Below, piece by piece: positions 7,622 through 16,966 of a DNA stretch of 64,000 nt. The position numbers and the translations under genes are program-made. Each line of letters opens with the position of its first letter. Position 1 is the first letter of the stretch. This stretch comes from JBFXJF01 sp050175155. GTDB taxonomy: Bacteria; Bacillota; Bacilli; Tepidibacillales; Tepidibacillaceae. The notes beneath the pieces are model-generated. The model had not been told where the DNA came from. It saw only the letters and a program-made list of their open reading frames with translations, and did no database searches. The stretch covers positions 1 to 64,000 of the forward strand of contig JBFXJF010000004.1 in the NCBI GenBank assembly GCA_050175155.1, read 5' to 3'.

Positions 7622-8824
7622 TTAGTTCTCCTTCCGCATCATATCATATTTATTAACGGGTTTATCTACTTTTATCTTTACTATTTGTAATGGATGTCTT
7701 GCTACGTCAACCACATTACCTTTTTCATCCTCAATATAATTTATAGCTTGTATAAATTTTGTACTCGGTCCAAAAAACTCTACTTCTTGACCTATCTTAA
7801 AATTATTTCTCTGTTGAACTGTAGCTATATTAGTCTTGTTATCATATTCTAAGACCATTCCCACAAAATCAAACCTTCTTAACTTAGGGTCTTTACCATA
7901 AATTTGACCATCCTCGTTTGGCAAACTATAATAGAACCCCTTAAAAATAGGCCTATGACTAGCCTTAATAACTTCATCATACCATTTTGATTCAATAGAA
8001 TAACCATTCTGTGTTTCGTAAACTAAATCAATAACCTGACGGTAAGCATTTACTATGGTAGCAACATAATGAATACTTTTCATTCTACCTTCAATTTTTA
8101 AGGAGTCCACTCCAGCATTAACTAAGTCATGAATCGAATCTATCATATATAAATCCTTTGAACTCATTGTATAAGGATCGTCGCCTTCTTGATACTGAGG
8201 ACTATCCGATTTATCAAGTAAGTCATAATTCCATCTACATGATTGAGCACACCCACCTCTATTTGCATCTCGGTTAGTCATGTGATTGGATAAAACACAA
8301 CGCCCGGAGTAAGAATTACACATAGCTCCGTGAACAAATGTCTCAATTTCAATATCTACATTTTGCTTAATTTCATTAATTTCTTGAAGCGATAACTCAC
8401 GGGCTAGTACAACCCTTGAAACCCCTTCATCCTTCCAAAATTGAACTGTTTTCCAATTAGTTATTGATGCTTGGGTGCTTATATGAATATCTAGTCCAGG
8501 GGTGATTTTTTTAGCAACACTAATTATTGCTGGATCCGCAACTATTATAGCATCAACACCAATTTTCAATAGTGATGACAAATAATCTTCTAAACCATCT
8601 AGGTCTTTATCATGAGCAATTATATTAGTAGCAACGTACACTTTCGCTTGATTTTTATGTGCAAAATCAATACCCTTTTCCATATCAGCAAAAGAGAAGT
8701 TCCCGGCTTTTGCTCTTAATCCAAATTTTTGCCCTCCAATATATACTGCATTTGCACCATAACGAATAGCAAATTCTAATTTTTCCAGATTACCTGCTGG
8801 TGCTAATAGTTCTACTTTTTTCAT
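7622..8824 (-). CDS. trhP2: tRNA wobble-uridine hydroxylation protein TrhP2 (U32)
   Basis: A 400-residue member of the peptidase U32 family. Despite the family name, these proteins act in RNA modification; in B. subtilis TrhP1 and TrhP2 form 5-hydroxyuridine at tRNA position 34 using prephenate. The N-terminal barrel holds ELLAPAGNLEKLEFAIRYGA. Four cysteines that fit an iron-sulfur site are present: C169, C176, C192 and C196. A C-terminal beta domain (about 330-395) completes the protein. It is 13 bases downstream of trhP1, and trmR precedes both. The order trmR-trhP1-trhP2-udk matches B. subtilis yrrM-yrrN-yrrO-udk, which is the main reason for choosing this name over other U32 members. Confidence 0.88.
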   Translation of the reverse strand: MKKVELLAPAGNLEKLEFAIRYGANAVYIGGQKFGLRAKAGNFSFADMEKGIDFAHKNQAKVYVATNIIAHDKDLDGLEDYLSSLLKIGVDAIIVADPAIISVAKKITPGLDIHISTQASITNWKTVQFWKDEGVSRVVLARELSLQEINEIKQNVDIEIETFVHGAMCNSYSGRCVLSNHMTNRDANRGGCAQSCRWNYDLLDKSDSPQYQEGDDPYTMSSKDLYMIDSIHDLVNAGVDSLKIEGRMKSIHYVATIVNAYRQVIDLVYETQNGYSIESKWYDEVIKASHRPIFKGFYYSLPNEDGQIYGKDPKLRRFDFVGMVLEYDNKTNIATVQQRNNFKIGQEVEFFGPSTKFIQAINYIEDEKGNVVDVARHPLQIVKIKVDKPVNKYDMMRKEN

Positions 8825-8837
8825 CCTAGTATCCTTC

Positions 8838-9758
8838 TTAATAGATATGCTCTTTAAAATAAAAACCAGTACCTAATGGTCTATTTAAAGGTTGTATCTT
8901 TTTAATTTCTCCAACCAACCAACTAAAATCTTCACTTCTTAACGCTTTGTCAATTGCACTTCGATAAATCTCTGTAATCTTGACTAAATACTCTGTTGAA
9001 TGTAAAACACCATCTATTTTAAGACTGTCAATACCTAAGTCAATAAATTTATCAATATACTCTAACATACATATATCATGATCATTCATTATATGGGTAC
9101 CGTGAATATCTTCAAATACAGGATATCTCTCTTGTTGGCGTTCATGTTCTCTAAGAAATAAATAATCTTCCGATATGTCAATTGTGCTTTCTCTATTCAG
9201 ATATTTAAAGTAATCTGTAAGTAGTTTTCTTTTTGAATGAAATATCGGCGTTGCCCCATGAACCTGAACCTGAACTTCTATAGCAACCTTTTTCTTAATC
9301 TGAGCAACCTCTTCGAACGAAAGTTCTTTAGCCAAATCCGCTCTACATATTCCCTTTTCCGCCCAAAAGTTTACCATATAAGAATTAGTTACCATCGTTC
9401 CAGAACTTAAATGCAACGCTATATGTGAATCTGTTTTTTTAAATGAATAATATACTGCCGGATCTTCAAAAAGAACCGCATCAACATTAAATGCTGTAAT
9501 TTCCCTAATATATTCCTCTAACCCACTCAATAATTCATTATGCAATAAAGCATTCATCAGTAAATATATCTTAACATTGCTTTTATGTGCAATTATAGTT
9601 GCTTCTCTAATCATATCTAAATCATAACTTCCACGAGCACGTAACCCATAATTACCTCCACCTATTAAAATAGCATCTGCACCAGCATTAATTAAAAGAA
9701 CTAATTCTTCTAAATTCTTAGCAGCAACTAATAACTCAGGTTTCTTTTTTAATATCAT
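8838..9758 (-). CDS. trhP1: U32 family TrhP1-like protein, no Fe-S cysteines
   Basis: A 306-residue U32 family protein, shorter than its neighbour. The barrel start PELLVAAKNLEELVLLINAGAD aligns with TrhP2. At the place where TrhP2 has its first two cysteines this protein reads HGATPIFHSKRKLL, and no four-cysteine set follows, so it probably lacks the cluster. It also lacks the C-terminal beta domain. It may be the non-cluster partner of TrhP2 in forming 5-hydroxyuridine in tRNA. GGAGG precedes the ATG and the trmR stop lies two bases upstream, so translation is likely coupled. Confidence 0.82.
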   Translation of the reverse strand: MILKKKPELLVAAKNLEELVLLINAGADAILIGGGNYGLRARGSYDLDMIREATIIAHKSNVKIYLLMNALLHNELLSGLEEYIREITAFNVDAVLFEDPAVYYSFKKTDSHIALHLSSGTMVTNSYMVNFWAEKGICRADLAKELSFEEVAQIKKKVAIEVQVQVHGATPIFHSKRKLLTDYFKYLNRESTIDISEDYLFLREHERQQERYPVFEDIHGTHIMNDHDICMLEYIDKFIDLGIDSLKIDGVLHSTEYLVKITEIYRSAIDKALRSEDFSWLVGEIKKIQPLNRPLGTGFYFKEHIY

Positions 9759-9760
9759 AA

Positions 9761-10396
9761 TTAATCCTCCAATTTATAAGAAACGGCTAACCCGTCACCG
9801 ATTGGAATAAAAGAGGTTAATATCTTTTCATTATTCTTTAAGACGTCATTAAATTCCCTAATCTTTCTTAACATCGGTTTTGTATATACTATCTCCTCAT
9901 CAGCTATGAACCCTCTAAATAAAATATTATCAAAAATAAAGACTCCTCCAACATTAAGAAGAGGAAATGCCAACTCGAAAAACTCTTTATATTTTCCCTT
10001 TGCAGCATCGATAAATATTAGTTCGGATTTCGGAAGAGTGGGCAGAATATAAATGGCATCTCCTTCATGTAAAATTATTCGACTAGATAAATTAGCCATT
10101 TCAATATTATTCTTTGCCTTAGAAATCATCTCTGGTTTTCTTTCTATAGTATGTATTACTGCATTTGGGCATGCTGTTGCTAACCATATAGCAGAAAATC
10201 CTATGGCGGTTCCAACCTCAATAACTATCTCCGGCTTAATTATATTAAGAAATATTTCTATTAGCTTAAGGCTAGGTACTTGAATAATCGGTATATCTTC
10301 TTCTATACCCTCTTGATATAAATCAGCTAAAAGAGGAAATTTAATTGGCATTAATTGATTAAGATATCGCTCCACTTTTTCATCTAAAAAGGCCAT
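9761..10396 (-). CDS. trmR: tRNA 5-hydroxyuridine methyltransferase TrmR
   Basis: A 211-residue SAM-dependent O-methyltransferase of the catechol-methyltransferase type. The SAM motif VIEVGTAIGFSAIWLA is at about 53-68, an acidic residue in HTIERKPEM contacts the ribose, and FIDAAKGKYKEFFE holds the metal-site aspartate. In B. subtilis the matching protein YrrM/TrmR methylates 5-hydroxyuridine at position 34 to 5-methoxyuridine. Here it is followed directly by the two U32 proteins that would make its substrate, which supports this role rather than a small-molecule one. AAGGAGAG sets the ATG. Confidence 0.87.
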   Translation of the reverse strand: MAFLDEKVERYLNQLMPIKFPLLADLYQEGIEEDIPIIQVPSLKLIEIFLNIIKPEIVIEVGTAIGFSAIWLATACPNAVIHTIERKPEMISKAKNNIEMANLSSRIILHEGDAIYILPTLPKSELIFIDAAKGKYKEFFELAFPLLNVGGVFIFDNILFRGFIADEEIVYTKPMLRKIREFNDVLKNNEKILTSFIPIGDGLAVSYKLED

Positions 10397-10413
10397 TTAT
10401 ACTCTCCTTAAAC

Positions 10414-11454
10414 TCACCAATTTCCCCTTGATGTTGCATCATAATTTAAATGCTCAGAATATGTGCTAGAAAAATAATGTTCTCCGGAATCATCTTTTTT
10501 AGTTACAAAAAAATAATAGTTATTTTTATCTGGATATACACATGCGGCTAAAGATAGCCTTCCAGGGCTACCAATCGGACCTGGTGGTAAACCCCCATTA
10601 ATATAAGTATTATAAGGGTTTATAATTTCTAAATCAGCATAGGTCAATGACTCCCTTTGTTTGCCTAATATATATTGAACCGTTGCACAAGACTGTAAGT
10701 TCCATGAGTCATTTAATCGATTATAAAATATTCCGGCTACAATCGGTCTTTCACTATCAACCCTTACCTCCCTCTCAACAATTGATGCTAAGGAAACTAA
10801 TTGATGAATAGTCATATTTTTTTCTTCTAAAATCTTGTCCCACTCGGGATTCCATTCTTTCTCAAATTGCAAAAGCATTTTATTTATTATATCTTCTTCC
10901 GAAGCACCTTTTTTTACTTCATATGTTTCGGGAAATAAATACCCTTCAAGTTTATACTTAATATTCTTGTCATTAGGAATGTCCTTGATAAATTTATAAT
11001 CAAAATTCCCTTCTTTAGAAAGTTGTAAAAACAGCTCTCTATCAACTAATCCCTCCGCTGATAATCTATCTGCTATTTGATCTACATTATAACCTTCAGG
11101 AATAGTAAACCTAACACTTTCAACTTTATTATTTCCTTCAATTAATTTTTGAATAACTTCGCTTAAACTCATACTTTTTGATAATTGATAGGTTCCTGCT
11201 TTTAATTTAGAATCGTAGCCCATATTTTTTACATGCAATTGAAAATACACTTTACTCTTGATTAAGTCATAATCTTTAAGAGTCGAAGCTATATCACTTG
11301 TAGTACTTCCGCTTAGTATTTCAACATCAATTATTTCCATGTTCTTAGGCTCTGTTGGTGAAGATAAACTAACAAACCAAATTAATATTATAATAATTAT
11401 AAAAATTAGTCCTGTGGTAGATATTAACCATTTGCTTTTTTTATTAATCTTCAC
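10414..11454 (-). CDS. mltG: Endolytic murein transglycosylase MltG
   Basis: A 346-residue membrane-anchored lytic transglycosylase that cuts nascent glycan strands and sets their length. A single helix covers about 9-32, a LysM-like part follows, and the YceG fold carries ASIVEREV with the catalytic Glu, PIVAGIFYNRL, and the C-terminal YNTYINGGLPPGPIGSPG. Another GTG lies 18 bases upstream in frame, but AGGGGAG lies between the two and fits the inner GTG, so the inner start is chosen. It precedes trmR as yrrL precedes yrrM in B. subtilis. Confidence 0.93.
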   Translation of the reverse strand: MKINKKSKWLISTTGLIFIIIIILIWFVSLSSPTEPKNMEIIDVEILSGSTTSDIASTLKDYDLIKSKVYFQLHVKNMGYDSKLKAGTYQLSKSMSLSEVIQKLIEGNNKVESVRFTIPEGYNVDQIADRLSAEGLVDRELFLQLSKEGNFDYKFIKDIPNDKNIKYKLEGYLFPETYEVKKGASEEDIINKMLLQFEKEWNPEWDKILEEKNMTIHQLVSLASIVEREVRVDSERPIVAGIFYNRLNDSWNLQSCATVQYILGKQRESLTYADLEIINPYNTYINGGLPPGPIGSPGRLSLAACVYPDKNNYYFFVTKKDDSGEHYFSSTYSEHLNYDATSRGNW

Positions 11455-11523
11455 TGCTAGCTCCCCTCTCACCGCGTAAACTTTTATATCTATTTAAAAT
11501 TAGCATAGTTCCAAAATAAATAC

Positions 11524-11550
11524 AATGAGAGATGAAAACCATCTCTCATT
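11524..11550 (-). terminator. Hairpin at the end of the second DUF1292 gene
   Basis: Arms aatgagagatg (11524-11534) and catctctcatt (11540-11550) flank a five-base loop, with a T-rich stretch after it on the minus strand. The stem overlaps the stop codon of the DUF1292 gene, so partial termination before mltG is likely. Confidence 0.65.
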
Positions 11551-11836
11551 AATCAAATTGGTTGGTCCAAAAATCAAACAGTTCACTTGCTTCTTCCCAT
11601 TCATCATCATCAATAAACTCTAAATCAATCTCTCCATCAATACTCATAATAACTTCTAAAACTTCAATCTCACCCTCCTTAGATTCTGGAGATTGTAAGT
11701 AGGCATAATGTTTATTATCAGTAACTAACTCAAGTAATAAATTAAATAGATGTTCATTATTCTGTTCATCATATACTGTTATTTGCGACCCATAATAATC
11801 CTTTAAAATGTTTGATTCTTCGATTTTTCTCTCCAT
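11549..11836 (-). CDS. DUF1292 acidic protein (copy 2)
   Basis: A 95-residue, strongly acidic soluble protein. It has the DUF1292 layout: a short beta core (SQITVYDEQNNEHLFNLLLELV, YAYLQSPES) and an acidic C-terminus with DDDEWEEASELFDFW. The family has no assigned activity but is common between ruvX and mltG in Firmicutes, where the B. subtilis member is yrzB. It lies eight bases after a second DUF1292 gene, so this genome carries a tandem pair. The two copies are diverged and differ mostly in the N-terminal third. Confidence 0.85.
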   Translation of the reverse strand: MERKIEESNILKDYYGSQITVYDEQNNEHLFNLLLELVTDNKHYAYLQSPESKEGEIEVLEVIMSIDGEIDLEFIDDDEWEEASELFDFWTNQFD

Positions 11837-11844
11837 TTATACAC

Positions 11845-12132
11845 CTATACTTCATATTCTTGATCTAAAGTGTTAAATACTTCTTCGACCATGTTCCACT
11901 CATCATCACTCTCAATTGTGAAAAGTTTTATATCTTCTCCCTCTTCCTCATACCTAAATACATAAACCTCTGCTTCCTCTTCTTCATCTGGACTATCAAA
12001 TGGTACTAAGAATAGGTACTTATTTCCCTCTACTTCAAAATCATAAACAACCTCAAATTTTTCTTCTACTCCCTCATCACTCTCAATAAATATATAATCA
12101 CGTTCTTCTTGCAGCTTGTCCATTCTTCTCAC
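11845..12132 (-). CDS. DUF1292 acidic protein (copy 1)
   Basis: A 95-residue, very acidic protein of the DUF1292 family (KFEVVYDFEVEGNKYLFLVPFD, ending in SDDEWNMVEEVFNTLDQEYEV). The start overlaps the ruvX stop by four bases, so translation is probably coupled. Function is unknown in the family. Together with its neighbour it forms a pair of the kind expected from an old duplication. The conserved placement in the ruvX-mltG block argues for a housekeeping role. Confidence 0.85.
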   Translation of the reverse strand: MRRMDKLQEERDYIFIESDEGVEEKFEVVYDFEVEGNKYLFLVPFDSPDEEEEAEVYVFRYEEEGEDIKLFTIESDDEWNMVEEVFNTLDQEYEV

Positions 12133-12539
12133 CTCTTCATATCTAAGTATCCTTGCAATATAAGAATTGCAGCCATTTTATCAATAACCTTTTTCCTCTT
12201 TCTTCTGCTAACATCTGCCTCTATTAAAGTTCTTTCTGCCATAACAGTAGTTAGCCTTTCATCCATAAATAAAACTGGAACTTTTAATCTGTCTTTTATA
12301 ATTTCGGCCAGTTGTATAATACCTTCTGCTCTATAACCTATTGTACCATTCATGTTTTTTGGTAACCCAAGTAAAATTTCCTCAACATTATATTCGTCCA
12401 TGATTTTAGCTAACTGATTCAAGTCATAGTCGAGTTCTTTTCTTTGAATGACTCCAACTCCTTGAGCAGTCCAACCAAACTCATCACTAACAGCGACACC
12501 AATAGTTTTATCCCCAACATCCAGCCCCATTATCCTCAT
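12129..12539 (-). CDS. ruvX: RuvX/YqgF RNase H-fold nuclease
   Basis: A 136-residue protein with the YqgF fold. The first metal-site aspartate is in MGLDVGDKTIGVAVSDE, a second acidic site is in LFMDERLTTVMAE, and the third is near VIDKMAAILILQGYLD. The family acts on pre-16S rRNA 5' ends and has been proposed to resolve Holliday junctions. Length is normal. The gene is followed at once by the DUF1292 pair, and ireB and alaS are upstream, the usual Firmicute order. Confidence 0.94.
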   Translation of the reverse strand: MRIMGLDVGDKTIGVAVSDEFGWTAQGVGVIQRKELDYDLNQLAKIMDEYNVEEILLGLPKNMNGTIGYRAEGIIQLAEIIKDRLKVPVLFMDERLTTVMAERTLIEADVSRRKRKKVIDKMAAILILQGYLDMKR

Positions 12540-12589
12540 AATCTACCCCAAATTCTAAAAATAGTACATTAGAATATCAACTACAGAAA

Positions 12590-12610
12590 AGGGGGTCTAA
12601 TATACCCCCT
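12590..12610 (-). terminator. Short G/C hairpin after ireB
   Basis: Arms agggggt (12590-12596) and accccct (12604-12610) form a seven-base stem. The minus-strand tail is short (tttctg), so read-through into ruvX is possible. Confidence 0.5.
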
Positions 12611-12619
12611 CTACTAATT

Positions 12620-12883
12620 CTATTCATAATGCTGTTTAAGATAAGATTTTACTAATTCCTCGATGAGTTCATCACGTTCAACTTTTCTGATTAAATTTCT
12701 AGCATTGTTATGCCTTGGTATGTATGCTGGATCACCTGATAATAAATACCCTACCATTTGATTAATTGGATTATAACCCTTTTCAATTAATGCACCATAT
12801 ACCTCTAATAGAACATCTTTTGATTGGGTCTCCAATTCTTCAGATTTCACATCAAATTTCATTGTATGATCCATCGAGTTCAT
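12620..12883 (-). CDS. ireB: IreB family regulatory phosphoprotein
   Basis: An 87-residue protein of the IreB (UPF0297) family, small helical proteins phosphorylated by the PASTA kinase in Enterococcus and linked to cephalosporin tolerance. The N-terminal MDHTMKFDV holds the conserved Thr, followed by VYGALIEKGYNPINQMVGYLLSGDPAYIPRHNNAR, the family signature. An ATG 24 bases upstream is in frame, but AGAGGTG fits the inner ATG, and the family normally starts there. The gene sits between alaS and ruvX as in most Firmicutes. Confidence 0.94.
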   Translation of the reverse strand: MNSMDHTMKFDVKSEELETQSKDVLLEVYGALIEKGYNPINQMVGYLLSGDPAYIPRHNNARNLIRKVERDELIEELVKSYLKQHYE

Positions 12884-12950
12884 TATTAGCACCTCTTTCA
12901 ATATCACTAAGATTAAACTGAAACCTCTTATCCGAGAAAAATGTCTCTTT

Positions 12951-15596
12951 CTATAATCTTATTTTAACTGATTTTATGTAATCAGTCACGCAATTCAATG
13001 CATCTAAAATTTTTTCTGGATTTCTACCGCCAGCCTGGGCCATATCAGGTCGTCCGCCCCCGCCGCCATCAACGCAAGAAGCGGCATCACTAATTAAATT
13101 TCCGGCATGAAAACCTTTTTTAACTAAATCATCCGAAACATAAGATACTAGATTTACTTTATCATTATTAATAGATGCAAGCAATATTATACCAGAAGCA
13201 ATCTTTTGTTTTAACTCATCAACAATATTTCTTAGATTATTCATATCCATTGAGTCAAGTTTAGCAGATAAAACTTTAATTCCTTCAACATATTGAACTT
13301 TATTTATTAAGTCCTTTGATTCAATGTTACCTATTTTTGATTTTAATGAATCATTCTCTTTTTGTAAATCTATTAATGTATAATTTAGAACATTAATTTT
13401 ATCATGAACTAATAATGGTTTAGTTTTTAAATCTTTTCCTAAGTTAATTAGAACAGAACTATGTTCGTTCAAGTACTGAAATGCCCATCGTCCTGTTAAT
13501 GCTTCGATTCTTCTAATTCCAGCACCTATGCTACTCTCAGATATAATCTTAAATAGTCCAATTTCTGCTGAATTATTAACATGACATCCTCCACAGAATT
13601 CAAGACTATAATCACCAACTTTAACAACCCTAACTTCATTACCATACTTTTCACCGAATAAAGCAACTGCTCCTAATTTTTTAGCTTCTTCTAAAGATTT
13701 TACCATTATCTCAACCTCTAAATTGTTCCACAGTTGTTCGTTTACCTTTAACTCGATATCAGCAAGCTCATGTTCTGTAATTGAACCGAAATGTGAAAAG
13801 TCAAAACGAAGTTTATCCGGAGTAACTAATGAACCCGCCTGATTAACATGTTCCCCTAGTACCTCTTTCAACACCTTATGGAGTATATGTGTTGCTGTAT
13901 GATTCTTAACTATGTCGCTTCGTGTTGTATTATTTATCTGAGCAGTATATGTATCTCCAACCTTAAAAGATCCCTTAATAACTTCTACTAGATGCAAGTG
14001 TTGTCCATTAGGACCCTTTGATACATTTAATACCCTTAATTCTTCCCCGTTTTCACCAAAAATAACTCCTTGATCAGAAACCTGACCACCACTTTCCGCG
14101 TAGAAAGGAGTCTCCTCAAGAATAATTTTTGCTGTTTCCCCCTCGTTAACAACATCTAGCAATCGATCCTCAGATATAATGTAGATTAATTTTGTTTTTA
14201 CCCTATTTACATTATATCCAACAAAATCGCTCTTATCCTTTATTTCCCCGATAATTCCACCTTGAATTTGCATACTATTCTTATCATGTCTAGCCGCACG
14301 AGCACGATTTCTTTGTTCTTCCATCTCTTTTTCAAAGCCTGAATTATCGACACTAAAACCATTTTCATTAGCATAATCTACGGTTAAATCTAAAGGAAAC
14401 CCATAAGTATCATAAAGTTTAAAAGCTTCCTTGCCAGATATCTCTGTTCTACCCTCTTTTTTAGCACCTAAAACCATTTGTTCCAAAATGTTTAACCCGT
14501 CAGAAAGTGTCTCTAGAAAACGTTCTTCTTCATTTTTTATTACTTTCTCAATAAAATCTTTCTTTTCTAATATCTCTGGATAATAAAACTTCATTATTTC
14601 TCCAACCACTGGGGTTAATTTATATAAATATGGTTTATCAATTCCTAATGTCTTTCCATAACGAGCAGCTCTTCTTAATAATCGGCGAATTATATAACCT
14701 CTCCCTTCATTCGAAGGAAGTGCACCATCTCCGATAGCAAAGACAATTGTTCTTGTATGATCAGCAATTACTTTTAGGGCAATATCTATTTCAGTATTTT
14801 CATGGTATTTAACACCTGTATAATCCGTAATAGCTTCTATAATAGGAATAAATAAGTCAGTGTCAAAGTTACTCTCAACATTTTGGATAACTGATGCCAT
14901 TCTTTCTAATCCCATACCAGTATCAATATTTTTTTTAGGCAATGGTGTATAACTGCCATCAGGGTTATGATTATATTGAGAAAAAACTAAATTCCAAATT
15001 TCTAGATAACGTTCATTTTCCCCACCCGCATAGCATTCTCGGTCATTAATATCACCAAATTCTTCGCCTCTATCATAAAAAATCTCCGTATTCGGCCCAC
15101 TCGGACCTTCCCCTATATCCCAAAAATTAGACTCTAATCTAATAATTCGTTCATCAGGAATTCCAATTTCATTATGCCATATTTGATAAGCTTCATCATC
15201 TTCTGGATGGATTGTAACAGATAATTTTTCCTTACTAAAACCTATCCATTTATCATCCGTTAGAAATTCCCATGCCCAGTGAATAGCTTCCTTTTTAAAA
15301 TAATCACCAATCGAAAAGTTACCTAACATCTCAAAAAAAGTATGATGACGAGCTGTCTTCCCAACATTTTCAATATCGTTTGTCCGAATTGATTTTTGAG
15401 AATTAGTTATTCTTGGGTTGTCCGGTATTTTTCTTCCATCAAAATACGGTTTTAATGTTGCTACCCCGCTATTTATCCATAATAAAGTTGGATCCTCATA
15501 AGGTATTAAAGAGGCACTAGGTTCTAATTCATGTCCCTTAGACTTGAAAAAATCTATAAAAGTCTTTCGTATCTCATGTGAACTCATCTCTCTCAT
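12951..15596 (-). CDS. alaS: Alanyl-tRNA synthetase
   Basis: An 881-residue class II synthetase that charges tRNA-Ala and edits mischarged Ser and Gly. The catalytic core begins with FIDFFKSKGHELEPSASLIP and contains DTGMGLERM. The editing domain has HTATH (His566 and His570) and FCGGCH (Cys668, His672), all zinc or editing residues. The C-terminal C-Ala part ends with DGGGGGRPDMAQAGG. AGGAGGAG fits the chosen ATG, not the in-frame start 24 bases upstream. I see no T-box in the leader. Confidence 0.97.
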   Translation of the reverse strand: MREMSSHEIRKTFIDFFKSKGHELEPSASLIPYEDPTLLWINSGVATLKPYFDGRKIPDNPRITNSQKSIRTNDIENVGKTARHHTFFEMLGNFSIGDYFKKEAIHWAWEFLTDDKWIGFSKEKLSVTIHPEDDEAYQIWHNEIGIPDERIIRLESNFWDIGEGPSGPNTEIFYDRGEEFGDINDRECYAGGENERYLEIWNLVFSQYNHNPDGSYTPLPKKNIDTGMGLERMASVIQNVESNFDTDLFIPIIEAITDYTGVKYHENTEIDIALKVIADHTRTIVFAIGDGALPSNEGRGYIIRRLLRRAARYGKTLGIDKPYLYKLTPVVGEIMKFYYPEILEKKDFIEKVIKNEEERFLETLSDGLNILEQMVLGAKKEGRTEISGKEAFKLYDTYGFPLDLTVDYANENGFSVDNSGFEKEMEEQRNRARAARHDKNSMQIQGGIIGEIKDKSDFVGYNVNRVKTKLIYIISEDRLLDVVNEGETAKIILEETPFYAESGGQVSDQGVIFGENGEELRVLNVSKGPNGQHLHLVEVIKGSFKVGDTYTAQINNTTRSDIVKNHTATHILHKVLKEVLGEHVNQAGSLVTPDKLRFDFSHFGSITEHELADIELKVNEQLWNNLEVEIMVKSLEEAKKLGAVALFGEKYGNEVRVVKVGDYSLEFCGGCHVNNSAEIGLFKIISESSIGAGIRRIEALTGRWAFQYLNEHSSVLINLGKDLKTKPLLVHDKINVLNYTLIDLQKENDSLKSKIGNIESKDLINKVQYVEGIKVLSAKLDSMDMNNLRNIVDELKQKIASGIILLASINNDKVNLVSYVSDDLVKKGFHAGNLISDAASCVDGGGGGRPDMAQAGGRNPEKILDALNCVTDYIKSVKIRL

Positions 15597-15726
15597 AATT
15601 GAACTCCTCCTGGTACTCACTTATGTCGAAATTAGTCCCTAATAGGAAGACCTTTTACCTTTAGTGAGATTATATATATATTATCATTTTGGAAATTATT
15701 ATAACTAGCAGATAAGTAATTGTCAA

Positions 15727-16809
15727 CTAACGTTCAAGATAGTAAGCACTCAAATGCTGGGCAATCACCCTTAATATTGCGAAGATAGGCACTGCAAATA
15801 TTAAACCTATTATCCCTGCTAATTTACCTCCAATCATTAGTGCAATAATAATAAATAAAGGATGCATATGAAGCTTCTTACCTACAATTTGCGGTGATAT
15901 AACATTACTCTCAATAAGTTGAATAATCATATTCACTATAAAAACAGATGCGCCCATATGCCATGATATGCTTAATCCTACTAGAATAGCGGGTGTTGCA
16001 CCAATATATGCACCTAAATACGGTATAACATTTGTTATCGCTACAATAACAGCAAAAACTAATGCATAAGGTAGTTTAATTATTAAGTACCCAATATAGG
16101 CTAAAATGCCAATTATTAAACATACTATTAACTGACCTCTAATATAATTTCCTAGTGCTTCGTCAATATCTCTTGCAATCCGAATAAACTTTTTACGTTC
16201 TTTTTTTGGAACAAAAGTTATAATCGTTTTTTCTAAGACTTGATAATCTACTAATAAATAAAATGTTATAAAAGGAACTAATACAATTGTTATTAGAATG
16301 TTAATTGTATTGCCAATATACAAAATTATATCTGAAAAACCTTTTGTTATCTTTGTTTCAATATTATTAATTGCTAAATTAATACTTTCTTGAAACGTTC
16401 CAGGTAATTGATTAGAACTATTATTTCTTAAATCAACAAACCAATTATTAAGCTTCTCAAACATATTGGGGAAATATTCAATTAACCCTTTTACCTCAGT
16501 AATTAGTTTGGGCATTGCATTAATTAGAATAATTGTAATCGAACCAAAAAAGATAATATATATTAATAAAACTGCAATAGATCTCGGAATTCGATTATTA
16601 CCATTTAATATTGTGACTAAAGGATTAAGAAGATATGCAATTACCAAAGCAATAATAAACGGCAAAAAAATGCTTTTTAAAAAAATTACAATATACTCTA
16701 AAATAAATCCCAGTTTAGCTATTAATAAAATAGCAATGAGAAGTAATATTATTAATACTAAAAATATAAACAACTTAATATACGGAATTTTATAAATGTC
16801 TTCCTTCAT
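15727..16809 (-). CDS. AI-2E family transporter (YrrI-like permease)
   Basis: A 360-residue membrane protein of the AI-2E/PerM family, about eight helices. Signature parts are FIIALVIAYLLNPLV near residue 55, a long hydrophilic region at about 105-150, and VITNVIPYLGAYIGATPAILVGL near 260, followed by IVGKKLHMHPLFIIIALMIGGKLAGIIG. Members export autoinducer-2 or ions; the substrate here cannot be read. It lies upstream of alaS as yrrI does in B. subtilis. Confidence 0.9.
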   Translation of the reverse strand: MKEDIYKIPYIKLFIFLVLIILLLIAILLIAKLGFILEYIVIFLKSIFLPFIIALVIAYLLNPLVTILNGNNRIPRSIAVLLIYIIFFGSITIILINAMPKLITEVKGLIEYFPNMFEKLNNWFVDLRNNSSNQLPGTFQESINLAINNIETKITKGFSDIILYIGNTINILITIVLVPFITFYLLVDYQVLEKTIITFVPKKERKKFIRIARDIDEALGNYIRGQLIVCLIIGILAYIGYLIIKLPYALVFAVIVAITNVIPYLGAYIGATPAILVGLSISWHMGASVFIVNMIIQLIESNVISPQIVGKKLHMHPLFIIIALMIGGKLAGIIGLIFAVPIFAILRVIAQHLSAYYLER

Positions 16810-16917
16810 TGCTACCCTCCTAAAAATTTTTACTTATGAATAAATGAAACATCTCCTTCTTATGAGTATATGTTTATTTAATTAATTTACTCATAATGTG
16901 CTTATTTAAAATTAAAA

Positions 16918-16950
16918 GGCACCTATTAGAGTATAAACCCTATAGGTGCC
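16918..16950 (-). terminator. Intrinsic terminator after small basic protein gene
   Basis: Arms ggcaccta (16918-16925) and taggtgcc (16943-16950) are followed on the minus strand by a T-rich tail. It lies just after the stop at 16967. Confidence 0.8.
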
Positions 16951-16966
16951 CATTATATTCCTTAAT

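Noticed and set aside
15597..15726. T-box leader for alaS
   Set aside because: No T-box consensus sequence or terminator is present in the short upstream region.
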